From: Bradyrhizobium sp. CCH5-F6
Lineage (GTDB): Bacteria; Pseudomonadota; Alphaproteobacteria; Rhizobiales; Xanthobacteraceae
Direction: 5' to 3'
Length of the DNA stretch: 19,667 nt
Assembly: GCF_001556045.1 (NCBI RefSeq)
Contig: NZ_LSIC01000068.1
Location: forward strand, 1-19,667
Position 1 is the stretch's first letter. The number at the start of each line of letters is the position of its first letter. The translations under genes were made by a program, and so were the position numbers. Below, piece after piece: positions 1 through 6,425 of the stretch. The notes beneath the pieces were generated by a model. That model searched no databases and was not told the origin of the DNA. It was given only the letters and a program-made list of their open reading frames with translations.

Positions 1-934
1 CGTTGTCGGCGTTCTGCTTCACGTTCGAAGCCATCTCCTCCATCGAGGAGGACGCCTCTTCCGCCGACGAGGCCTGCTCGGTGGCACCCTGCGAGAGTTG
101 CTCGGCGCTGGCGGAAAGCTCCTGGCTGCCCGCAGAGACGTTCTGCGCCGCCGTCAGGGCCTCCGACACGACCTGCCGGAGCTTCTCCACCATGCCGTTC
201 AGTGAACGAATGAGATCGCCGATCTCGTCGTTGCTGGCCGAGGGAATGGTCTGGGTGAGGTCACCGGCAGCGACCGCTCCTGCGAGGCCAACGGCGCGGC
301 TGAGCGAGCGGCTGATGCTGATCGCCATCCACAACGCGGCAAGGACTGCTATCACAAGCGACACCATCACAAGCACGATGACGATCATCTGGGCTTTGGC
401 AGCTTCTGCCCGCGTAATCTCGGCCTCCTCGGCCATGCTCTTCTTCGTGAACACGACGTAGGCGTCGATGGCGTCGACGGCCTCGGAAATCGCCTTCCGC
501 CCTTCGTGCACCGTCCGATCGGCGGCCTTGGGCCGATCCGTCTTGATCAGCTTGATGGTCTGATCCTGCTCGTTGTTCATCTTGTCGTAGACGACCGCGA
601 ACTTCTCGAGCAGGCGCTTTCCGCCTTCGCTTGCAACGGCGTAGACTTCTTCTCTCAACTTATTGTTCGCCGCGCGCATCTTGGGGATGTCGGCGAGAAA
701 CATGTCGGTCTCGTTCTCGGCCGCGATGATCGCGTTCTTCTCCGCTCTCACCTGCGACAGAAGATTGATCTCGATCTGAGCGCCCATCTGCATGCGATTT
801 GCACGCGAGATCAGTGCTTCGGACCCGCTTATCATGTCCGTAAGCTTGAGATATGCGATACCGCCCGCGACCATCGACAGGACGATGATCAGGCCGAAAG
901 CGCTTGCCAACTTAGCTTTGACCGTAAACCGCAT
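1..934 (-). CDS. Methyl-accepting chemotaxis protein, N-terminal 311 residues (runs off the left edge)
   Basis: Inner-membrane chemoreceptor that should pass a ligand signal to CheA through CheW. The visible part reads as a classic receptor: a short basic cytoplasmic start, TM1 at about residues 8-29, a periplasmic helical segment of about 150 residues that fits a four-helix-bundle (4HB_MCP-like) sensor, TM2 at about 183-205, a HAMP domain at about 207-260 (DEIGDLIRSLNGM is recognisable), then the start of the signalling helices, rich in Ser, Ala, Glu and Gln. The kinase-contact tip and any C-terminal pentapeptide lie beyond base 1. The ATG at 934 follows a GGGGG ribosome-binding site with 6 bases between. 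It starts 35 bases after the cheW stop, so it is probably the fifth gene of the che operon. The ligand cannot be read from the sequence. The identification is secure; the gene is cut only by the window edge. Confidence 0.95.
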   Translation of the reverse strand, partial: MRFTVKAKLASAFGLIIVLSMVAGGIAYLKLTDMISGSEALISRANRMQMGAQIEINLLSQVRAEKNAIIAAENETDMFLADIPKMRAANNKLREEVYAVASEGGKRLLEKFAVVYDKMNNEQDQTIKLIKTDRPKAADRTVHEGRKAISEAVDAIDAYVVFTKKSMAEEAEITRAEAAKAQMIVIVLVMVSLVIAVLAALWMAISISRSLSRAVGLAGAVAAGDLTQTIPSASNDEIGDLIRSLNGMVEKLRQVVSEALTAAQNVSAGSQELSASAEQLSQGATEQASSAEEASSSMEEMASNVKQNADN

Positions 935-969
935 GTAGTGCCCCCAATAGCTTAGCGCGCCCGCAGGCT

Positions 970-1416
970 TCAATTCAGGATCCGTTCCATGTTCGGAACG
1001 ATGACAAACTCTTCACGCCACTTGGTGATGAAGCGGATGTATTCCGGCTTCCAATGCATTCCGACCCGCGGCGTCTGCTGCACGTCGGCCTGAGATATCT
1101 CCGTGACCTCGTAGACCTTGTCCGCGGTGACGCCGACGAGAACCGGCTCGTTCTCGATCTCGATCTCGATCACGACGATACGCGAATCGGCCGAGCTGTC
1201 GGTCTGCGGCATGCCGAAGCGGATGCGCAGATCGGCGAGAGGGATGACGTTGCCGCGCACGTTGATCACGCTGGGCACGAAATCGCGTGCGCCTGCGACC
1301 TTCGTCACCGGCACCGGATCGATGATCTCCCGCACGAGACCGGCGTCGAGCGCGAACTTCTCGTCGCCGAGGCCGATCATCACGACCTGCATTGCGTCTG
1401 CCTGCTGCTGGTTCAT
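970..1416 (-). CDS. cheW: Chemotaxis coupling protein CheW
   Basis: Single-domain CheW adaptor of about 148 residues, the usual size. It links chemoreceptor tips to the CheA regulatory domain in the signalling array. Typical CheW blocks are visible: FALDAGLVREII near the start, the VINVRGNVIPLADLRIRFG block in the middle, then VLVGVTADKVYEV and a C-terminal VPNMERIL strand. I chose the ATG at 1416, which overlaps the cheA stop as TGATG and has GAGG seven bases upstream. A GTG one codon earlier (1419) would add one Met and cannot be excluded. The overlap implies coupled translation, keeping CheW and CheA in proportion. The chemoreceptor gene follows 35 bases after its stop. Confidence 0.95.
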   Translation of the reverse strand: MNQQQADAMQVVMIGLGDEKFALDAGLVREIIDPVPVTKVAGARDFVPSVINVRGNVIPLADLRIRFGMPQTDSSADSRIVVIEIEIENEPVLVGVTADKVYEVTEISQADVQQTPRVGMHWKPEYIRFITKWREEFVIVPNMERILN

Positions 1417-3494
1417 CACGCCGCCTCACTGATGTGCTTCTCGACTTTCGACTGCGCCAGAGCGACGAGCTGGGCGACGTCCAGGATCAAGGCTGCCGTG
1501 CCGTCGCCGAGAATGGTCGCGCCGGAGAAGATGGTCACGTCCGAATGCAGCTTCGACAGCGACTTGATCACCGTCTGGTGGTTGCCGATGATCTGGTCGG
1601 CGACGAGGCCGACTTGCGTCTCGCCGGTCGAGATGATGATGGTCTTCTGGTGCTGGTCGGGCGTCCCCTCCACGGAGAGAATGTCGCGCAGACGCAGGAA
1701 CGGCACGAGATTGCCGCGCACGTTGAGGAAGTTGCGGCCGCGCGAACGTTCGTCCTCGGCCGTCAGCTCGACGCACTCCTCAACCGCCGGCAGCGGAATG
1801 ATGTAGCGGCCTTCGCCGACACGGATCAGGAGGCCTTCGATGATCGCGAGCGTCAGCGGCAGGCGCAGCGTCACGGTCGTGCCCTGGCCCGGCCTGGTCG
1901 ACAGGTCGATCGAGCCGCGCATGTTCTCGATGGTACGCTTGACCACGTCCATGCCGACACCGCGGCCCGACAAGGCCGAGATGGTCTGGGCGGTCGAGAA
2001 GCCCGGATGGAACAGGAACTGGTGGATCTCGTGATCTGTCAGCACGGCGCCGGCCGCGATCAGCCCCTGCTCTTCCGCCTTCGCGCGGATCCGTGCGGTG
2101 TTGAGGCCGCCGCCATTGTCCTTCACGGTGACCAGCACCTGCGCGCCGGAATGCACGGCGGCGAGCTCGATGCGGCCCTGCTCGGTCTTGCCATTGGCAG
2201 CGCGCGTGGCGGTATCTTCGATGCCGTGGTCGATGGCGTTGCGGATGAGGTGCACCAGCGGATCGGCAAGGCACTCGATCATGGTCTTGTCGAGCTCGGT
2301 ATCCTCGCCCGAGGTGACGAATTCGACCGGCTTGGACAGATCGCGCGACAGATCGTGCACCAGGCGGCGGAAGCGGCCGAACAGGGAGCCGATCGGCACC
2401 ATGCGCGCACCCATCGTGGTGTCGCGCAAGGACGAGGCGAGGCGCTCGATCTCCTCGGCGATCATCTTGATTGAGAGGTCGGAGCCGGAGGCGGCGAGCT
2501 GGGTCAGCCGCGCCTGGGCGATGACGAGCTCGCCGACGCGGTCCATCAGCTCGTCGAGGCGCTCGGCCTGGACGCGAACGGTGGCGATGCCGCGCTCCTG
2601 CTTGGCGTCCTCGCGGCGCGCGGGTGCCGCCTCGCGCTTGATCTCCGGCTTCGCCTCGGATTGGGGCTCCGCCTTTGCGACGGGCTGCTCGGCGACAGCC
2701 TCCGCCACCGGCGCGGCCATTTCGGCGGTCGCCGGCTCGTCGTCGAGCAGTTGAAACAGCGGAGCCGGCGCGGGCGCTTCGGCGTGATCCAAGGGCGCGA
2801 GCGTGAGCTTCATCTCGTCCTGGACGAACATGAAGACGTCGTCGATCGCGTCCTTGTTGCAGGCCGCGTGCAGCTTGACGTCCCATTTCAGGTAGCAGTC
2901 TTCCGGCTCCATCTCGTCGAGGAACGGGACGCCGTCGGTAATCGGCACGACGAAGCAAGGGCCGAGCTTGCAGAGATCCTCCAACAGGTCGAGCGGATTC
3001 GAGCCGTTGCGCAGGATGTGGGATTCGAACTCCAGATGCAGGTGCCAGCCGGCCTGCTTGCTTCCGCCGGGCGCCAGTGGCGGCGCCTCGGCGATCTCGA
3101 TGACCGCAGCGGCAGGCTGGTCGAACGAGACGAAGCGCTTGAGGTCGTCGAGGATGGCCTCGCCGATGACGTCGTCGGTCGACTGCGGATCCTCGATCAG
3201 CGCGCGGATGTAGTCCTTGGCCGCCAGCGCGACCGAGATCAGCTCCTGCGTCGGCTTGATCTCGCCCTTGCGGACGCGGTCGAAGGCGGTCTCGAATTCG
3301 TGGGTGAAGGAGGCGACCTTGTCGAAGCCGAACATGGCGCCCGATCCCTTGATCGTATGCAGGGCGCGGAAGGCGGAATCGACCAGTTCGCGGTCGTCGG
3401 GACGCTGACCGAGGTCGAGCAGGGCCCCTTCCAGAACCTCGAACAGCTCGCTGGCTTCCTGGCGGAAGATCTCGGTCGGATCCATCGCACTCAT
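1416..3494 (-). CDS. cheA: Chemotaxis histidine kinase CheA
   Basis: Soluble CheA kinase of 692 residues, the usual length. It autophosphorylates on the HPt domain and hands phosphate to CheY. Domains in order: HPt at about 1-105 with phosphoacceptor His46 in ALHTIKGSG; a P2-like domain at about 148-232; a Pro/Ala/Glu-rich linker at about 235-300; dimerisation helices at about 303-365; the HATPase at about 370-550 with N-box LVHLIRNAIDHG near 413-424, G1 DNGGG at 459-463 and G2 GRGVGMD at 510-516; and a CheW-like regulatory domain from about 553 to the end. No receiver domain is fused. The ATG at 3494 overlaps the cheY stop as ATGA, which fixes the start better than the Met three codons later; no strong ribosome-binding site is seen, as expected for coupled translation. 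It also overlaps cheW downstream. Confidence 0.97.
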   Translation of the reverse strand: MSAMDPTEIFRQEASELFEVLEGALLDLGQRPDDRELVDSAFRALHTIKGSGAMFGFDKVASFTHEFETAFDRVRKGEIKPTQELISVALAAKDYIRALIEDPQSTDDVIGEAILDDLKRFVSFDQPAAAVIEIAEAPPLAPGGSKQAGWHLHLEFESHILRNGSNPLDLLEDLCKLGPCFVVPITDGVPFLDEMEPEDCYLKWDVKLHAACNKDAIDDVFMFVQDEMKLTLAPLDHAEAPAPAPLFQLLDDEPATAEMAAPVAEAVAEQPVAKAEPQSEAKPEIKREAAPARREDAKQERGIATVRVQAERLDELMDRVGELVIAQARLTQLAASGSDLSIKMIAEEIERLASSLRDTTMGARMVPIGSLFGRFRRLVHDLSRDLSKPVEFVTSGEDTELDKTMIECLADPLVHLIRNAIDHGIEDTATRAANGKTEQGRIELAAVHSGAQVLVTVKDNGGGLNTARIRAKAEEQGLIAAGAVLTDHEIHQFLFHPGFSTAQTISALSGRGVGMDVVKRTIENMRGSIDLSTRPGQGTTVTLRLPLTLAIIEGLLIRVGEGRYIIPLPAVEECVELTAEDERSRGRNFLNVRGNLVPFLRLRDILSVEGTPDQHQKTIIISTGETQVGLVADQIIGNHQTVIKSLSKLHSDVTIFSGATILGDGTAALILDVAQLVALAQSKVEKHISEAA

Positions 3495-3856
3495 GCGCGC
3501 ACCAGCTTGGCGACCACGGCGAGCAACTGCTCAGGCTTGAACGGCTTGGTGATCCAGCCGGTGGCGCCGGCGCTCTTGGCTTCCTGCTTCACCGTCTCGT
3601 TGGATTCGGTGGTCAGGAAAACGATGGGCATGCCGACCGCGCTCGGCAGCTTGCGCAGCGCCCGGATCAGCTCCAGACCGTTCATGACCGGCATGTTGAG
3701 ATCGGTGATGACGAGATCGAGCTTGCCGGCTTGCGCCTTGGCGAGCCCCTGGGCGCCGTCGCCGGCCTCGATCACGTTGTGACCGGCCGGCTCGAGCACG
3801 ACCTTGATCATCTGCCGGATGCTGGGGGAATCGTCGACCGTGAGAATCGTGGCCAT
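3491..3856 (-). CDS. cheY: Single-domain chemotaxis response regulator CheY
   Basis: Stand-alone receiver domain of 121 residues, the standard CheY size. All receiver landmarks are present: the acidic pair Asp8-Asp9, phosphoacceptor Asp52 in ITDLNMP, the switch Thr82/Thr83 in FLTTES, and the conserved Lys104 in KPF. There is no output domain, so it should act by binding a target such as the flagellar switch, or as a phosphate sink. It sits immediately before cheA and overlaps both neighbours: its ATG shares a base with the stop of the STAS gene (TGATG) and its stop overlaps the cheA start (ATGA). CheA is the obvious phosphodonor. Whether this CheY drives flagella or another output cannot be told from the sequence. 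Confidence 0.95.
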   Translation of the reverse strand: MATILTVDDSPSIRQMIKVVLEPAGHNVIEAGDGAQGLAKAQAGKLDLVITDLNMPVMNGLELIRALRKLPSAVGMPIVFLTTESNETVKQEAKSAGATGWITKPFKPEQLLAVVAKLVRA

Positions 3857-4179
3857 CAGGTGCCATCTTTCTTTTGCGGGAAATGCTGATCGAGCATCGC
3901 CTCGCTGGCGAAGCCGGCGCGGCGAAGGGTGGTGCGCAGAGACTGCGAGAAGGAGGTCAGGATCACCGGACGGCCTTGGGCCTCACCCGTCTTGGCGGTC
4001 GACAGCAAAAGCTGGATCGAGGTCACGTCGGCCTTGTCGACGCTCGAGCAGTCGATCTCGAGCCGCTCCTGGCGGCCGAAGGCCTCGCGAATGAGCTCAT
4101 AGACGTTGCGAATGGCTGCGATGCTGCAGTCCGCGGGTAACCGCAACGACCACTTAGGCTCCGTCGGATTGAGCGCCAT
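3856..4179 (-). CDS. STAS-domain protein, first gene of the chemotaxis operon
   Basis: Small protein of 107 residues that reads as one STAS (anti-sigma-factor-antagonist-like) domain: a WSLRLPADCSI strand, an amphipathic helix, LEIDCSSVDKADVTSIQLLL as the core, then a RPVILTSFSQSLRTTLRRAGF tail. At the place where SpoIIAA has Asp-Ser-Ser-Gly, this protein reads Asp51-Val-Thr53-Ser54, so a Thr occupies the usual phosphoacceptor position. I chose the ATG at 4179 because GGCGGGG lies five bases upstream; longer readings to 4254 add a Cys-rich tail that does not look like STAS. Its stop overlaps the cheY start. The partner is unknown: STAS proteins usually bind anti-sigma factors or kinases, and I see none beside it. 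The family call is fairly secure and the role is open. Confidence 0.82.
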   Translation of the reverse strand: MALNPTEPKWSLRLPADCSIAAIRNVYELIREAFGRQERLEIDCSSVDKADVTSIQLLLSTAKTGEAQGRPVILTSFSQSLRTTLRRAGFASEAMLDQHFPQKKDGT

Positions 4180-4254
4180 TGCTGCCCCGCCTTTGCTAAA
4201 AATCCCGCTACACGTTTTGTTTGAGTCGAATGAGCAAATTCCTAACGCGAGCAT

Positions 4255-4313
4255 CCGTACAACTACGGGTCACACTCTCACAGAGTTCGCGCGACTGCAT
4301 GCAAACGTGCATG
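4255..4313. promoter_or_regulatory. Divergent che / HD-GYP intergenic region with two palindromes
   Basis: The 249 bases between the STAS gene and the HD-GYP gene hold the promoters for both. Two short perfect palindromes are visible: CCGTA-CAAC-TACGG at 4255-4268 and CATGCA-AACG-TGCATG at 4298-4313. Either could be an operator for a dimeric regulator. I cannot assign convincing -35/-10 boxes; a weak TTGCTT-N17-GGTTAT near 4369-4397 faces the HD-GYP gene. The short reading frames here lack ribosome-binding sites and family resemblance. Confidence 0.35.
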
Positions 4314-4428
4314 GCCTGCCGAAATCTCATGCGAGGCGCGCATATTCGCGGCGTGTCGGCGGCGCGTTTGCTTCGCGTTAAAGTAGCTTGGGTTATGGCT
4401 GGGCTTTCGAAGAGAGCACCGGCCACCG

Positions 4429-5553
4429 ATGCTGACCCAAGCGCTCCTGGTTGATGACAGCCGTTCCGTCCTCAACTTCCTGAAACGTCACCTCGAGGCT
4501 GGAGGCCTGGTCGAGGCCACCGCCTTCCTCGATCCCGTGGAGGCGTTGGCTTGCGCGCGCGAGCGCGTCTTCGATCTGGTGCTGGTCGACTACGAGATGC
4601 CGCATATGGACGGCATCAGCTTCATCCGCGCCTTCCGCAACCTTCCTGGCTGCACCGACGTCCCGATCGCGATGGTCACCTCGCGTCAGAGCGATGACAT
4701 CAAGATGGAAGCGCTGCAGGCCGGTGCAACCGATTTTCTGCCCAAGCAGTCACGAAGCGTCGAGATGACGGTGCGCCTGCGGAATTTAATTCAGCTTGGT
4801 GCAGCCGTACGCAAGCTCAACGACCGTGCCGCGCATCTGGCCAGCGAAGTCGCAGCGGCAACACGAAAGCTCGGCGAGCGCGAGGAGGAGATCATCCTGC
4901 GGCTCGCGCTCGCGGTCGAATACCGCGACAACGACACCGGCGAGCACACGCTGCGGGTCGCCAGGTACAGCCGCATCATCGCCGAGCAGCTCGGCCTGCC
5001 CGCCCGGCTCTGCCGCGACATCTATCTGGCCGCCCCCCTGCACGACGTCGGCAAGGTCGCCATTCCCGACAATGTCCTGCTCAAGCCAGGCAGGCTCACC
5101 GACGAGGAGATGGCGGTGATCAGGACGCATGCAACGATCGGCGAGCGGATCCTGGCCGATTCCAGCTGCGAGCTGATCCGGCTCGGCGCGGAAATCGCCG
5201 TCGGCCATCACGAGCGCTGGGACGGCGCCGGCTATCCGCGCGGCCTCAGGGCGGATGAAATCCCGGTCGCCGCGCGCGTGGTCGCGGTCGCCGACGTCTT
5301 CGACGCCCTGACGACGCGGCGGCCATATAAAGAGCCGATGGCCCTCGACGCGGCGCGCAATTACCTGATCGAAAACGCGGGCCGGCAGTTCGATCCGGCC
5401 TGCGTCGAGGCTTTCCTGTCGCGCTGGGACGAGGTGGTCGAGATCGCCGCCGGTCAGAAGACGATTTCGTTTCAGAGAACCGAGGCCCCTCTCGCTCCCG
5501 TCATCGAGAGTGCGGAGGAGATCCATCCGGCCGAAGCTGGCCCGGCCGCCTGA
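4429..5553 (+). CDS. Response regulator with HD-GYP domain (c-di-GMP phosphodiesterase)
   Basis: Cytoplasmic two-domain regulator of 374 residues. The receiver at about 1-120 carries Asp9-Asp10, phosphoacceptor Asp54 in VDYEMP, Thr84 and Lys106. A helical linker at about 123-155 leads to an HD-GYP domain at about 155-345 with the full signature: His205-Asp206 in HDVGK, His234, His260-His261, and GYP at 268-270 within HHERWDGAGYP. With every metal and signature residue kept, it should hydrolyse c-di-GMP to pGpG or GMP under phosphorylation control. The C-terminal 30 residues are acidic and Pro/Ala-rich, without a domain. It is divergent from the che operon; no dedicated sensor kinase lies beside it, so the local CheA or a distant kinase may phosphorylate it. 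The ATG at 4429 begins right at the receiver; its ribosome-binding site is weak. Confidence 0.93.
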   Translation: MLTQALLVDDSRSVLNFLKRHLEAGGLVEATAFLDPVEALACARERVFDLVLVDYEMPHMDGISFIRAFRNLPGCTDVPIAMVTSRQSDDIKMEALQAGATDFLPKQSRSVEMTVRLRNLIQLGAAVRKLNDRAAHLASEVAAATRKLGEREEEIILRLALAVEYRDNDTGEHTLRVARYSRIIAEQLGLPARLCRDIYLAAPLHDVGKVAIPDNVLLKPGRLTDEEMAVIRTHATIGERILADSSCELIRLGAEIAVGHHERWDGAGYPRGLRADEIPVAARVVAVADVFDALTTRRPYKEPMALDAARNYLIENAGRQFDPACVEAFLSRWDEVVEIAAGQKTISFQRTEAPLAPVIESAEEIHPAEAGPAA

Positions 5554-5738
5554 CATCGTCAATCCGCCAACATCTTGCCGAAGCTCCATTTTTCTCCGGT
5601 CGCCGGTTTGAACCTGTTCCTGCTAGAGTGGGACCAATAACCAAGAGTGATTCTGGTCACACTTGCCCGGGCGCCCTGCTGCTAGGCAGTGAACCGGGAC
5701 GGGGCGGCAGAGCATCGTCGAATTGGATGAGAATTCCC

Positions 5739-6407
5739 ATGAAAAGCCTGATCGGCGCCTGTGTCGGCGCGTTCTTTCTTGCGGCCCCCGCTTTGGCGGA
5801 AACTCCAGCCGCCATCGTCGAGGACGTCCAGGGCAAGGTCGACGGCATCGCGTTCATGGACTATGTGGCGCCGGGCAAGATCATCAAGCTCGGGCCCAAG
5901 GCAAGCATCACGCTCAGCTACCTCAAATCGTGTGAGCGCGAGACGATCAGCGAAGGCGTCGTTCTGGTCGGCACCGAGCAGAGCACCGTGCAGCTGGGCG
6001 AGGTCAAGCGGGAGAAGGTGCCCTGCGATACCAACGCGGCAAGACTGCCGGAGCGCCAGGCGAACCAGAGCGCCGCAACCACCTTCCGCAACGTGCGGTC
6101 GGACGCCAAGACCGCCCCGTCCAGGCTGCCGACGCTCTACGGCGTCGCCCCGCTGGTGCAGGCCAAGATCGGGAGTACGCTGATCATCGAGCGCACCGAC
6201 GGCAAGGAGCCGACGATTACGGTGCCGCTCAAGGGCGATGCCATGATCGGGGGCAAGTTCTATGACTTCGCCAAAGCCGGGAAGTCACTGACCCCGGGCG
6301 GCAGCTATCTCGCCATCGTCGGTGCCAAGCGCTACACCTTCCAGATCGATGCCAGCGCGACCTCGTCGCCGACGCCGATCATCGGCCGCCTGCTGCGTCT
6401 CGAATAG
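5739..6407 (+). CDS. Exported FecR-like protein paired with the CHASE2 cyclase
   Basis: Probable periplasmic protein of 222 residues. It begins with a clear signal peptide: Met-Lys, a hydrophobic run, then APALA before ETPA, giving likely cleavage after residue 20. The following segment, AIVEDVQGKV then a YVAPGKIIKLGPKASITLSYL stretch, resembles the FecR domain: short beta-strands with a Gly-x-Val start and a hydrophobic 'effect' strand. Two cysteines (in KSCERE and KVPCDT) could form a disulphide. There is no C-terminal membrane anchor, unlike the classical FecR that is an anti-sigma protein with a cytoplasmic end. I chose the ATG at 5739 from the signal peptide; an in-frame ATG at 5727 would add four residues. 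It lies 18 bases before the cyclase gene, so co-transcription is likely. The FecR assignment is moderate; function is unknown. Confidence 0.72.
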   Translation: MKSLIGACVGAFFLAAPALAETPAAIVEDVQGKVDGIAFMDYVAPGKIIKLGPKASITLSYLKSCERETISEGVVLVGTEQSTVQLGEVKREKVPCDTNAARLPERQANQSAATTFRNVRSDAKTAPSRLPTLYGVAPLVQAKIGSTLIIERTDGKEPTITVPLKGDAMIGGKFYDFAKAGKSLTPGGSYLAIVGAKRYTFQIDASATSSPTPIIGRLLRLE

Positions 6408-6425
6408 ACGGCCGGCGACGGCACG

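Noticed and set aside
1392..2474. Long plus-strand open frame across cheA
   Set aside because: Low-complexity Arg/Asp/Gly-rich translation with no motif; cheA on the other strand explains the whole region.
4208..4426. Small frames in the che/HD-GYP intergenic region
   Set aside because: Overlapping frames on both strands, no ribosome-binding site, no conserved-looking segment; the region fits a divergent promoter.
5554..5738. Riboswitch or small RNA in the 185 bases before the FecR-like gene
   Set aside because: Only short chance stems such as CCGG-TCG-CCGG; no recognised riboswitch core or terminator.
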